In this document: positions 32,426-44,362 of the stretch, one piece after another
How the letters are laid out: every line of letters starts with the position of its first letter
Numbering within the stretch: the stretch's first letter is position 1
Source of the DNA: Narthecium ossifragum
Taxonomy: Eukaryota > Streptophyta > Magnoliopsida > Dioscoreales > Nartheciaceae
Assembly: GCA_963920575.1 (NCBI GenBank)
Contig: OY986972.1
Location: 23,112,672-23,176,671 of the forward strand
Reading direction: 5' to 3'
Length of the DNA stretch: 64,000 nucleotides
Notes under the pieces: generated by a model
What the model was told of the DNA's origin: nothing
Seen by the model: only the letters and a program-made list of their open reading frames with translations
The model's database searches: none
Translations under genes and position numbers: made by a program

Positions 32426-32600
32426 CGCTATAGAGGCGAGGGGAGGAGGGATCCTACGCTATTATAGCGATCAAGATTAGGGCTAGGGTTAGGGTTTTGG
32501 TCGGAGACAAGTCTTGGAGATGGCGGGAGGGAGGAGAGAAGGCCTGGCGGAGAATGGTACGTTGGGAAGGTGTATATTTACAGACACATGCTACCCTTTT
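32426..32600 (-). promoter_or_regulatory. 5' leader of phospholipase gene with telo-box-like motif
   Basis: On the gene strand, AAACCCTAACCCTAG lies about 60-70 bp upstream of the ATG (32483-32497). Telo-boxes of this form are common in plant 5' leaders and promoters of broadly expressed genes. The function here is inferred. Confidence 0.5.
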
Positions 32601-33414
32601 CTTTTAAAACAAGTCTCCTTATTTTTATGCTAAAACGCACTCATGTTATTATACATTTACATATTCGATCCTTTAACATTTATATATCATTCTCTGAAAC
32701 TTTGTTATAAAATTATGTGGATATGGTGGTTATTTAATAGGCTAATTTATTCTGCTCAATCTTCCATATTTGGAATCAACTTTTAATTCCTCAATCTTTC
32801 CATTAGACTAGAATTTTTGTAGTTTACTGCAAAGAAAGAAATTGTGGAATTAAACTTGAGTCAATCCAACATAGGTAGGTGAGCGACTCAATAACGCATT
32901 GGAGTGTTTTCTTATTAAAAATATTAGCCCAATTCAAACAAGAAGCAAGCCCATCACCAATCACAAATTTAGACACTTTAAATTTAACAAAAAAAAAATC
33001 AACTATGCATGCAAGTATTAACGCTTTGCATTGGGCCACCAGTGCACCTCTCCTGCTTGAATAACTGCTACACCAAAAAATAATGCCCATAAAAAGCTCT
33101 GGCTTACCAGACATAGACCACGTTTAAATTTGTATCATATTCAAAGCACAAAGAGTGATTATTGACTGAAACAACTAGAAGTAGGAGATATTATTCAGTG
33201 AGAAATTACACTGAATAATTTCTCTAGAAGTACAACCCGAATTCAAGAACAACCTCAGTTCTTTTGAGGCAGGGATTAACTAGTCCTTCCATGTTTGCCA
33301 TGCATTTACAAAGAAAGTAGAAGTAAAGAGGTATCCTTATTCCATCAAGGGAGATAGTCTGTTGGCAACATATGGTAAAACCCAGAAACCGATGAAGAAA
33401 CTGCTCTCTTGATT
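32601..33414. other. Intergenic region with one copy of a dispersed repeat
   Basis: No gene seen. Positions 32821-32985 resemble 38861-39005, sharing words such as TGCAAAGAAAGAAA, GAGTCA(A/G)TC(C/T)AACATAG and TAGACACTTT. The part near 33415 is the 3' flank of the SDH3 gene. Confidence 0.5.
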
Positions 33415-34238
33415 TCAAACGTCGAACAGAGTGCTATACTTCATAGCAAGAGGGCACAGGAGTATAAGAGCTCCCACTCCGACACCAAATATCCGATGGG
33501 AGATTGAATATGTTGCCCTCAATTGCGGCTTCTTCTGGATCAGGTTAGGTGACAACGGACGATTTGCGACTACTTTTGCAGAGTTGTGGAGGGCTCGGCT
33601 TTCATGGAGGCATCTGCTTCCAAATGGAGGAATGGATGTCCCAGGTTGAAGAGGAGTCCCGAAAGGGAATCTTGTAACAGTTTCATGCGTCCCAAAAAGC
33701 TGAAGACCGGTGCCTGGAATGAAGCTTGAAAAATCAAACACCTGCTTTGTGATCTTTTGTGGGTAATGTTATACCACATGAATTAAAAGAGGTTGGCAGC
33801 TAGCGATAATCTAAAGAAGCTAAAAGTAACATCCTCTAAAATCATACTCAGGCTCTATCCAAGTGCATAGTTCACACAATGAACAGCTTGAGATCTTTCC
33901 CGAGGGAGGCCAAGGAAGTTGATGTACTTTGGAGGTGACAGCCCGTCAATGGCCAAGTAGAGGCCTAGGTCATGTCTAGAGGTGACATCTGGTGACTACA
34001 TATATCACTCTCAGAACAGGCTACTATTACATGGTGGTTTTGCAGCAAAACGACGACAATCATGTCTCTTAGGTAAATCAAGTGACATTGTCTTCTTAAA
34101 AGGCTGCGGAAAATATAAATAACTACTCTGTTTCAAACAAGATTATGTTTCATGTTAGTTACCAACAGAATAAACTCCCCATCTTATACCTCGTGGGGCA
34201 GATCGAGCATCTCTCCGAAGTGAAAACAGACGGTCCAT
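33415..34238 (-). CDS. SDH3: Succinate dehydrogenase subunit 3, mitochondrial (cytochrome b subunit)
   Basis: Two exons, 34190-34238 and 33415-33713, give 115 residues from MDRLFSLRRDARSAPR, a basic mitochondrial presequence. The core ANRPLSPNLIQKKPQL leads to YSISHRIFGVGVGALIL and ends FDV. The NRPLSPHL-like and SISHRIFG motifs mark the SdhC/SDH3 subunit that binds heme and ubiquinone in complex II. Only one clear membrane helix remains, in line with the shortened plant SDH3 proteins I know. The frame stays open upstream of the ATG to a splice acceptor at 34255. An upstream exon (35959-36046 or longer, donor at 35958) can join in frame, making a 150-residue form that starts MEGNGWRRLLS. Which start is used is unresolved. 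Confidence 0.85.
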
Positions 34239-34986
34239 ATTCAGCTTGCTCAATCCTGCAATAAAGTGATGGAGAACAGAATTAGTGGTAACCTGTTACC
34301 CGAGAACTCCTAGCAAGTCTAACCAGAAATAAAGTCAAATCCTCACTGATAAAGTAGGTGTCATGTGAGATCGTGTATGTTACTTCCGAAAATAGAATCA
34401 ACAGACAGAATAGTTCTTATTCTTTCAAAACATATGCATGCAGACAATATGGAAAACATAGACATCCCTTAGCTGATGCGTCATGGTTTAAACGTTATGT
34501 ACTATCGATTTTCTTAAGAAATCGACCACAATTTTTTACGTATAAGTTAAAAAGCTGTTTTCACATTCTGCATGTTGGCCCCATTGCCACCCACCTTAAC
34601 TAAGAGCAGCATGTTTCTCGAAGTGGTATCTAATCATTAGTCTCCCCTCATCTGAACAGACATAAGTACCAGTTCATGCTTCCTCGAAGATGAACGGTCA
34701 TAAGCTGAGACACAGTTTTCCAACATTGCTGCTATAATTCATATAATGAGACAGATATAACATCACCCCTCACTCCCATGAGCTACATATTGGAAATAAT
34801 CCCATAGAAACGTAGATGTACACCTTTAGCAGCCAGAGAATTGGATTCTGCTGCTATATTGATAGAGATAGAATAGAAATTGTGATGATCTAGAGAAAAC
34901 GATTGCAAAAACTATCTTTGATCCAAAAACCTTATCATAGAGGAGAGTTAACGTCAAAAGGAAATATTTAGAAGGCTATGCAAACC

Positions 34987-35308
34987 GGACATGGATAGAG
35001 AATATAGGTGCCATACCATGCTGCAACTCCTAAACTATCTAAGCAATAATACAACATCAACCCAAAAGATAAGACCATCGGCAAGCTGCATGACAACACA
35101 TAGGAAACCCAATGCCTACAGAGGCCAATGTGGGTCACCATGAGACTGGACATGGATAGAGAATATAGGTGCCATACCATGCAGCAACTCCTAAACTATC
35201 TAAGCAATAATACAACATCAACCCAAAAGATAAGACCATCGGCAAGCTGCATGACAACACATAGGAAACCCAATGCCTACAGAGGCCAATGTGGGTCACC
35301 ATGAGACT
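34987..35308. repeat. Tandem duplication, two 161-bp units
   Basis: Units 34987-35147 and 35148-35308 differ at about one position that I could spot (CATGCTGC against CATGCAGC). The next bases restart the unit with GGAC and then diverge. The near identity means a recent duplication or gene conversion. Confidence 0.93.
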
Positions 35309-35908
35309 GGACAGCCGCAAATGGCAAAAATACTCATACACAGTAGAACTAGTATCCACTTCCTAGTAATAAAAAACACTTGTATAAACAAAAAATTGCT
35401 CAATAACTCCAAACAATGACAATGTCGAGCTAGCATGAAACTGCTGCGCCGAGTATCCTCAATCTTTTTTGATGATCACTCATGTCACACATCTATGGGT
35501 AGAAAAAGAAATTAAGTGAAGATCAAAGCTCGTGAAAGAATCTTCCTTATAACAAAAAAGAATCCAAGATCAATATGTCCGCTAACAAATATCAAATGTC
35601 AATGATCAATGCTAACAAATAACAACTATGCGTGCATCAGAGTCATGGAAGACGAGCAACACAGCGTGGGCTTCCGAGGAAGCAAAGCTTCTGCTTTTAT
35701 GAACAAGGCGTCGTCACAGCGCGATCCCATCACTATCAAATTCAAAACTCCTAATTTTTACCGACACACTACCAATCTAAAGGTGAAAAGCATGATTTGA
35801 GAGGAGAAAAACCAGAACAACACCAATAAACCACAGATCTAGAATCTGAATAAATAAGCCAAAGCAAAGCAAAGATATTAAGGAAAACAAAGATTTACAA
35901 AAAAAAAC

Positions 35909-35929
35909 GGGGGGGGGGGGGGGGGGGGG
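35909..35929. repeat. Poly-G tract
   Basis: Twenty-one consecutive G after an A-rich stretch. Confidence 0.9.
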
Positions 35930-35958
35930 CGCAAGAGATTCGTCGGATCTAGGGTTAC

Positions 35959-36072
35959 CTTCTTCAGTGGAGAGAGGAGATGATGCCATGGGAGAGCCTC
36001 CGTCTGCCGTCGGAGAGAGGAGACGACGCCAGCCGTTGCCTTCCACAGAGCCGTCGGGTTGGAAGAGAACAA
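35959..36072 (-). other. Candidate first exon of the SDH3 gene
   Basis: It ends with a good donor (AAGAAG/GTAACC). Three ATGs lie in it. Only the frame starting at 36046 (MEGNGWRRLLSP) joins the next exon without a stop. The frame starting at 36070-36072 (MFSSNPTALWKAT) looks like a presequence but would run into a stop after splicing. It may be only a 5' leader. Confidence 0.45.
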
Positions 36073-37100
36073 GGGCTGGAGGGAGAGGAGGGGTTCAGAG
36101 AGAACGAGATTCTGGCTTTTAATTTTCTTAAAAAAAAATAGATATATGGGTGTCCATCCGGGCCGGTAGGCAATACCGCCCAGCCCCTGTAATCATCCAG
36201 ACCGGATCGGGTTAGTGCCGAGTCCAATAAGCCTTTCACCATCTCCGGCCCAAATAGCTGGAACTTCAGGCTGGACCGGGCCGAACCGAGCCCACCAACC
36301 CCCTTCCTCCTTTCACATCTTTCTTCTCTCTTCCGATCTTCTTTCTCCTTCTCTCTCGGCGTGCCGGACACCAAGCCTAATGCCTCACCTCGCCGAAGCT
36401 GCCCCCGTGCCAAACCCAATGTCGAGCTCCTCCATCTCCGCCGCCTTGAACGTGCCCTTCACCGGATCCGCTCCCCCTTTTCAAGCTCGACGCCGAGCTC
36501 TTCCAGCTCCACCGCCCTAACACCGCTCTCTGCCAGACCCAAGTCACCCCGCACCAACGCCCATCAAAACCAACCAATCAAAAACCCACCTTAATAGCAT
36601 CTCCCTGAGCAAAGAGAAGGAAGAGGATGACGAGGATGAGCACCACGTTGAAGTGAATCACATCAAGCCATAGCGCAAGCACGAGGATGGTGCAAAGAAA
36701 GCGTAGTCCTTCCCTGTGATCACGGTGATGCCATTGGCTCCATCAGTGGCGGTGGAGAAGGTGGAGGTCCAATGATCTCCAACGACCCCGTCCATTGGAG
36801 ATGACTGTGTACGCTTCGAGATTGTGGCCCTTTTTCCTCTCCTCTCTCCACTAAGAGATTGCGGCCCTCTCTCACCCTCGTTGCCCCTTTCTCCGATTGA
36901 TGAAGGCGGATCAGGGCCCTTTCTCCTCTACTCTCTCCGGTTGATGACGGGGGATCGTAGGCTATGAAGGGCTTCTTGGTTGGAGAGATGACGACGACCT
37001 CGGGAGGAGGTGGTGGCGTGATTTGGCCGCGAGAGAGGTCTCGGCGAGCCGGTTTGGTGTGGATGGCGTCGGAGGCTTGCGAGATGAAAGAGATGATCGG

Positions 37101-37389
37101 TGTGAGGCCCGCTGGGTCTACCGTGGGACAAGATGCCTGCGCCTAGAGGGCGGGGCTGAGTCGGGTAGCCGGGTAAGCAATCCCACAACGCCTGGGTATG
37201 GTCCGGGATTCGATATAAGTATATAGTAAGCCCTTAATAGACACAACGCGTTTTAAAGTCGTGATGGCAATGAACATCAAAACTACTCCAGTGTTAAGCG
37301 TGCTTGGGCTGGAGTAGGTTTGGGATGGGTGACCTCCCAGGAAGTCCGATCGATCGGTGGGTTTATCGATCGAGGGTTGGGGCGTTACA
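37101..37389 (+). mobile_element. Solo LTR of a Cassandra TRIM carrying a 5S rRNA-like segment
   Basis: A 289-bp segment begins TGTGAGGCCC and ends GGGGCGTTACA, with the perfect 5-bp duplication ATCGG at 37096-37100 and 37390-37394. Its second half holds TTAAGCGTGCTTGGGC and GGATGGGTGACCTCC, the conserved parts of plant 5S rRNA that include the internal Pol III promoter. LTRs with 5S sequence, short length and no coding capacity are the hallmark of Cassandra elements. A TATA-like GATATAAGTATATAG lies near 37214. Confidence 0.9.
37255..37352 (+). other. 5S rRNA-derived segment inside the Cassandra LTR
   Basis: From GTGTTAAGCGTGCTTGGG to CAGGAAGTCC it matches the 3' two thirds of plant 5S rRNA with several changes. 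The 5' part is diverged. It is not a functional 5S gene, since it lies alone in an LTR and lacks the usual first third. Confidence 0.8.
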
Positions 37390-37809
37390 ATCGGGGAGGC
37401 GGTGAAGGCTTTGGGCTCCAATCGGGCCGGGCTAGTCTAGTCCGGCCAAGGTAAACCTTTAGAGGCCTTCTATAAACCCGGACCGGGCAGGCCCGATACG
37501 GGTTTTTGATCAAAAGACCCTGGTCCTTCCCTGAACCCGATCAACCCGGTCCAGCAGGGCCAACACCTGGGGCAGACAGGGCTACGACCCTAGTGGGGTC
37601 GGGCCGGCCGGGCCATTTGGGCTTTTTGGACACCCCTATTATAGATGCGGGCATTTTTACAAACAGCTACATGCATTATGTCGAAATTGCAGCAGATTAC
37701 TCTCTTCATCAAATAGGACGTCCATGTCCTATTCCGTCAGTGGTGCTGACTGATTACGATAAAATAGCAAAAACTCCCATCTCTCTTTCCTATCTTATCT
37801 CTTTTTAAG

Positions 37810-38432
37810 TAGGGATGGCAATTTGTACCGAACCGATGGGGAACCGAACCGTTCCGCCCCGATTCCTTGCCTCAAATCCGTGATTTTGCCTCGTGGATAT
37901 GGGTTTGGTAGAACCTAATAGATCCCCGCGGGGAATGGGGCAAGTTTGGTATAGGTTTTTCCCCGAACCGATTCCCCGCCCCGCCCCATATCTGTCCCGC
38001 CACGACAATTAAATTACTAAAATACCAAGAGTTTTTTTTTTGTTCTCAATGGTGTTTTACCAAGAGTTTTTTAGAATCGTTAACTTATTTTTCTTTAATC
38101 TTTATACTTTTGTTGGATTTAGTTATGTTTAAACTATGTTATGCCCGGTTGCGTAGTGAGTGATGTAGTACTTGGACCAAACTATTTAGTCAATTACGAT
38201 ATGGAATCTTTAGATGTGGTTCAATGGTTTGAGAATTATACATGATTATGATTTTATAAGTGTTTATGCTAAACCGTGGTGATCCGTGGTTCCCCGAACC
38301 CCGTTTGGTATGGGGACGGTACGAACCCGCTAATCCCCGTGGGGAATGGGGCTGTTTTGGGGCATGATTTTTTAATGGGGAATGGGGCGGTTTTGAAGAT
38401 CCCCGTCCCAATCTGCCCCGTTGTCATCCCTA
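37810..38432. mobile_element. hAT-type MITE
   Basis: The 623-bp element has ends TAGGGATGGCAA and TTGTCATCCCTA (one mismatch), flanked by TTTTTAAG and CTTTTAAG, an 8-bp duplication with one change. Internal CCCCG/CGGGG-rich words near both ends extend the inverted pairing. There is no transposase frame. Confidence 0.78.
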
Positions 38433-38440
38433 CTTTTAAG

Positions 38441-39361
38441 GGCATTAATGAGATAGATTAGTCGAAATAATCACCATTAGCCAATTAAAACAATTGATGG
38501 AAGCTGACGGTAGGTGCCTGTGTGAAAATAAATTGAAAATGTAGGTACCGGGATGCAATATTTGATAGGAGGGTAATTTTCTGCAATTTTCACATAATGT
38601 AGTAGGTATTTGTAAATATCCCAAAATCATATCCCCTATGTTATTTATTTACAAATTCACTCTTTTTATACTTGGATTTTTCAAAATACTATACTTATGC
38701 TCGAAAATATGTTATACTTATCATTCCCTGATTTTATTTTATAAAAGTATTTTCATAAGGAAAAAAAATTGTTGTAGATATGTCTACAAAGGTTTCAGCT
38801 GTTCTGCTCAGTTCTGAATGGTTTTTGCTGAACCATTTTGAATAAACCAAACTCTTGAGTTTATTGCAAAGAAAGAAACTGTTGAATTAAATTTTGAGTC
38901 AGTCTAACATAGCTCGGCCAATCAATCAGGCATTGTTGTGCCTTTCTTGAAACTTATAAGCCAATTCAAATAACAAGCAATCCAATCGCAACCATAGACA
39001 CTTTGAACTGTGTGATGGAAAGAAAACTTTATGGTTTTTGTATACCACAAGAAAAGGTATCAAATTATTGGAATAAGGATCAACAACTCTCTTTATTTGC
39101 GATATATCTTGCTTGTACTTGTATAACTATCAATCATAAGTATGTCCTTGGTCCATGAATACAATTTTTCATACCAGACAAGAATACATGGACCACCAAA
39201 ATGATGATGCCAAAACATAAATGTTCTTGTGTGCATTGTAATCATAGGAATCTAAACCCGTCCCACGTAAGAATCTAGGATCAAATCAGGTAGATCTGCA
39301 ATATACTGAGCTTGTAATGCTACTACTGAGGAAGTAGCAGGATTGTCCATAAAGAAAATTG
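38441..39361. other. Intergenic region
   Basis: No gene seen. It holds the second copy of the dispersed repeat (38861-39005) and the 3' flank of the deaminase gene. Confidence 0.45.
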
Positions 39362-42300
39362 CTACTGAAGAAGTATCCGTTCTGCAGACTCGTAGATTTT
39401 TGCCAGAGCTTCCTTTGTCCCATCATCAGCAAAGACAAACTCAATAACCTCCCGCGAAAGTTGAAACATTTCTTTCTTCCCGAGTCCTTTGATCATATGA
39501 AAAAGGGTAAACAAAAAAGCAAGAAAGTAAGATTAGTTATCTTATTTCAACCACTGAAATCCGAAAGGTTGAGAATCACCTACCGAATGTGGAAGCGGCC
39601 AGGTAGTACTCATTGGACAGACTGGTTGAGAACAATCCTGTGTCATCAGTGCACAGCGCCATTGGATGCTTTACATTATAAAGATCAACTGCGTCGATAT
39701 TGTTAAATAGCTAGATATCAGAAGAGCCAAATGGTTGTAATAACATACATAACTGAATACGTTCAAGCGAGTTCTTTGAAATTGAGAAGTTTTATAAATA
39801 AATGAGAGTAATAGGGCCTACGAAAATGATGATCCTTTATCGAAGCAACTCGTTCAGTTAGAACATTTGATGTCAAGCAAATTTCAATCTGCAAATGCGC
39901 ATAGAAAAATGAGACTTGAGAAAGTGTGAAAACACGTGCCATGAGTATTAGAGTGTGTGCATAACTGGAATTTTTGAAGATTTTATCCTCCTCCATTCTT
40001 CCTCTTCAATGCAACAAGCATGGCCAAGCCTTTCAGGAAAAATGTCCAGCATTGCTTGAATCTCCTTTCGGTTGGGCACCTACAGACAACTTAATTGATA
40101 TAGTACTATAGGATTCAAGTTTTGAGATAGCAGGCTGATATATGCAATTTAGTGAGGATCTTCTCACAACTACAAAGCACCTCTCCACAGTGAACCGTAA
40201 GAGGGAGTCCTTGTTCCTTAGCATGCTTTAGAGCAGGAAGGAAAGTTTCCCTGGAAAAAAAATAAAGTTGAAGAGTTGGATTACATTCTCAAAAACAGAT
40301 CACTATTTGAGTTCCCAATGGTAATTCACGCTTGATATACCTACCATTCCCCGACCGTGGGATTGCCAGAAAGGTCGATGCCAACTACACCGCAATCCTT
40401 CATTTCTATTGCCAAACCAACCTATAATACTTGCATAATAGGGCAGGTAGAGTTATTGGTCAAATTAGCGAGATTGGTGTAAACTTTGAAGTTGGAGAAG
40501 GGTATCTCCTGACATACCGTTTCCATTGCTGCCGTAGTAGTCTCGCGACGATCAATACTTAGAAGAAGGCGGACAAATATATTCTTTCTCTCCGTTTCCA
40601 ATGTATTATTTCGTGGTGAAAATTCAGTAGAAGTCTCAGTTCTTGAATCAGAAGGAAGAAAGACAACTTTAACTGTATTGACAGCTCTTAAGCCATCAAT
40701 AACTGCCTTCATGTAAGATCTCTTGGTCATTCCTTTGGCCTCATTTTTCTGCAATGATTGGGAATACAAGTTAGTGTAGCTCCCCATAAGGAAGAAAAAC
40801 ATTTGGTGAAAGATTCAGTCATAATTCACCTTGGGTGTTGTTCGGAGTTCCAGATAGATGGTATTCTCAGCTGCAAAATCTTCAATTACCTATAATTGAA
40901 GTACAGTAAGTTGGTGCACAGAAAAATAACTCGATGAGCATGAAATTGACATACTTCCTTAGTGATTCTTGTTACAGTTGCATGATCAGTTGTAAGTATG
41001 TGAAACAAGTCAAAAAGCTTGAAGCACTCTGGCAAAGAACGACCATCTGCATCAAGATAATGGCAAACAAAATAAGGAGAGCGATGTTGTTCATGTCAGG
41101 AACGCTTTAGCTTTATCATATCCGAAGTGTAGAGAGAGAGGTTACTGCTTATGAAAGGCCATTGCTAGAACGAATAGCACAATCTGAGAGATGTATATCT
41201 CAAGATTTTTCACATTGACATTCGAATTCAGGAAACTCTCGAGTCCACTAAGCAGGAGACGTGAGTCTGACAGGAAAATTGCACTTGAAGGGATGAAGTT
41301 TTCCTCGAATTGGTTCATGTATTAACATATGACCAAGAGTTTGAGCAGTATACACTTTAAATAATAAAGACTTGCAAGAAGCAAATGAAACACCAAAACA
41401 GAAAATGGTATATAGATTCAACACATACTTTTCATTATTACATGCTCCACATCAGCGAAAACAATGGCACCTTTTTTGTCCAAATCTTTTGCAAGTTCCC
41501 TGTGGAAAGAAGCTCAAAAAGCACAATAATAAGGAAAAGTAAGGAGAAAACATATCCACATGATTTGCATTATAGAAAATGTTGAAACTAGACTTTTGCA
41601 TTATCCTGCCACTCTTTATATGCATGTGCTCTCATCCTGCCACTCTTTATATGCACCAATTAATGGATTTCATACAATAAGGCATGGCTTTTCTCAATAC
41701 AAAATATACTGTTGAGATGGATTCATATCCATACAAACAAGTAGAACAGATTTCAAGTCCTCAATATATTCCCTTGGACCTATGCCAGGATGGGATCTGG
41801 AGCATAGGTATTTTTATGTAGACATTGGGGAGAATTTTAAGAGCTCATGACAACACTAAGCTTATGTTTGGTATGGGAATAAGGGGGGAATAACCCCCTT
41901 ATTCCCATACTTATCCCCAAACACTTTTTTTCCTATCCCAAGTAATCATTACCCATTTATCCCTAAGGCATGGGATGATATGAGTTCATTTTTCCAGAGA
42001 ACAGTCATATGCACCTTCATGATCTAAGTGTCATCTGTTTTTCCAGACACAGTCAATTTCATTATGATCGCCGGTGATGGAGTCTAACAAAGTCCATTTC
42101 CTAGAAGGAAAGAGCTTCATATATTCTCTGAGAGACAACAATGTTTCATACACCACCAGGATGCCTAGGCTTCAAGGTCCAAATTGACAACAAAACTGCT
42201 ACTCGTAACAATCGGCGCTAGTTCAAGATTTGCTTTTTTCAGGGTCTTAACTTCTAAATTATGTTTAACTTGTTAGTTTAAGGATGATATGGAAACATGA

Positions 42301-42871
42301 CATTTCCCTCAGGGATGTCATGTCCTCTATCAATATTTTTTTTTTAAAGCACAAATTTTTACCTTTTACTTCCAAAACACATTCTAGAGTTCCATAGGAG
42401 AGATCTCAGTTCTTCCAATCAATACGTAAATATAAGAAGCATTACAGACACCATGTTTCCATCAATTTCATATTAGAGCTCTCAATCACAGACTACCGCT
42501 ATATATGAAGAATAACCTTTACTCGAAACGACTCCTAACATTCATCGCTTCAGCACGAGAGGCAAAAAAAACCATGATCACGAGAAAAGTTGAATTGGTA
42601 AATTAAAACGAAACCAAACAGAAACCCCAACAAAGAACCGAAATGAGGACATGCGTACATGATAGTCCTCCAGAATTTGCAACCAATTTCCCATTTTGAC
42701 GAAATGGGCTAACACCAAATCAAGAATCCTATGAAATCATGAAGTTAAAAGCATCGCATGTGAAAAGAAATCGCAAGCTCACAGGAGGGTTGTGTTCCTG
42801 ATAGAACCATTGAGGTGGGCATGAAGCTCTATCTTCGGCAGCAAGCGGCACCACTCCCTCATCTCCACCAT
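39362..42871 (-). CDS. MAPDA: N6-methyl-AMP deaminase (adenosine deaminase-like), 11 exons
   Basis: Exons: 42783-42871, 41429-41499, 40955-41046, 40830-40889, 40518-40748, 40345-40421, 40181-40250, 39966-40079, 39822-39888, 39584-39688, 39362-39486. They join in frame to 1101 nt, 366 residues, near the usual length of about 355. The zinc and catalytic motifs of the adenosine deaminase superfamily are present: HAHLNGS near residue 20, HCGE near 229, and LCTDDTG near 309. Plant ADAL/MAPDA removes the methylamino group from N6-methyl-AMP to give IMP during RNA breakdown, in the cytosol. It is probably not a true adenosine deaminase. The start at 42871 is the first ATG in frame with WCRLLPKIELHAH; a second ATG lies three codons on. 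Confidence 0.92.
41866..41921. mobile_element. Short hairpin MITE-like sequence in deaminase intron 1
   Basis: GTATGGGAATAAGGGGG (41871-41887) pairs perfectly with its complement at 41894-41910 across a six-base loop, with GTTTGG and CCAAAC outside the stem. The words resemble the GTTTGGTT MITEs at 18473 and 50576. Confidence 0.6.
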
Positions 42872-44362
42872 CGTCTCTCTTCCATCATCCATCTCTCTCT
42901 CCCTCTCTCCCCCGTCTCTCTCTCTCTCTTTTCTCCAGCGCTATGCAATGGTTGGGGGTCCTTTGGGGGTACAAATAAGCAACAGTCCTACTACACAGAC
43001 ATACGAGTTTGGATGCCAATAACACCCCTACCATTCTTCATATTTACATGGCCGTTGGTTGGCTCTAAATTTCAAATATTGGAGGGTGGGAAGTCCTCTT
43101 CAATGAATAGAAACCCACCTGCCTCCCTATGCATCCTAACATTTATTTCCAAATATTGGGGCTTTTGTATTAAAAAAAACACAGGCTTCTTTAAAGTGAG
43201 TTTTTCCTAAATTTCATCATGAGTTATTATACTTTTGATTCTTTTTTTTTTCTTTCTAAACATTTCTAATTTCTATTTGCAACTTCAATAAGACGATGAA
43301 GATTGCACGGCTCCTTTGAATCCATTAGCATAAATCTGAAGTTGAAAGCAGTGAAGGAAAGCCAACCATGGTAGGATAAGTAGTTGAGATTTCTCAATGT
43401 TGGCATTCAAATTTTGCCTACTGCTTAAAAGAGATATAGGCTAGTGTGTTCCACAATTACCACATTATTATAAACAGGATCAAAAGAATTATATGGAGAA
43501 GCCTCCTCTTAAAGGAACATAATTTAATTGGGATACCTTTCTTTGTGTTGTTTACATGGAGATGGATATTTCCCCCCCAACAATTGCATGTGATGTGCCT
43601 TAGACTTGACTCTGTTTATAGCAATTGCATGTTTTCCTTTCCTACTACCATAAAAAAACATGATCTTTCCACAAGTAGGAGAGCTGGAATAGGGTGTTAT
43701 TCAGTGTGTGTGGTTGATTGGGGCCCTTAGTCAAAGAAAGATGATTCTGGGGATCTTATCATACAGTATCAGGAAGAACAGGGTAGGTGTGCCTGTCATA
43801 ACTTCTCTTTTAATGGCCCTCTTTTGGTAATCAAGGAGGTGGAGATGATGCAGAAAGCCTAGCTGCTAAAAATGATCTTGCTGCAAAGAGGAGATCATGA
43901 ATCGTTTTATGGAAGAAATGTTAGCTGTAAGCAAAAAACTCTTCCTTGATCAGAAGTATTCCTTTGCAGGAATTATTTCAAGGAAAGTGCCCACGTTACA
44001 TATTTGATTTAATTTGCATGACAACAAGAGTTTTATTTTCTTGATCATCTCTGCTGAATTACAGACAAGTGCAACAAAAGACTTCAAGAATAGGTATGGA
44101 ATGCAATTATGCAACCACGTTGATTCATCCTGTTCTGGCAGGGTGTTGAAGTTACAATTAAAAAACAAACACAATTATTCAACATGCCATAGGAGCACAT
44201 TCCCAATTTGACGCCATTGTTTCTCAAATCAAATCCTGTGTCTACACCAGAATGAATAGATGACATAGAGTGCCCTGACCACACAAAAAGGCAGTAGTAG
44301 AGGGTTCCTCAATAAATATGATTCAAATCCATCAGGATCATAGGTGCAAAATTAATAGCCAT
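42872..44362. other. Intergenic region
   Basis: The left edge (42888-42937) is CT-rich on the plus strand and lies in the deaminase 5' flank. No gene or clear transposon ends are seen in the rest. Confidence 0.45.

Larger units (their letters stand above)
34256..35958 (-). other. Probable first intron of the SDH3 gene
   Basis: On the minus strand the boundaries are AG/GTAACC at 35958 and TTGCAG at 34256. It holds a 161-bp tandem duplication (34987-35308) and a 21-base poly-G run (35909-35929) near its 5' end. No gene is seen inside. Confidence 0.55.
36144..37638. mobile_element. Possible TIR element (GGGTGTCCA ends) hosting a Cassandra LTR
   Basis: The ends TATGGGTGTCCA and TGGACACCCCTA are inverted, and GGGCCGG-rich words follow both. 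The flanks AAATAGAT and TTATAGAT share six of eight bases, as a worn hAT-type duplication would. Proline-rich open frames at 36215-36594 and 36928-37226 look like composition effects. A 289-bp Cassandra solo LTR is nested inside. Confidence 0.42.

Noticed and set aside
36215..37226. Proline/serine-rich open frames as candidate novel genes
   Set aside because: They overlap on both strands within a GC-rich possible transposon, and the last one is cut by the Cassandra LTR.
37255..37352. A genuine 5S rRNA gene
   Set aside because: The 5' third is diverged, there is only one copy, and it sits inside a TG...CA LTR with a target duplication.
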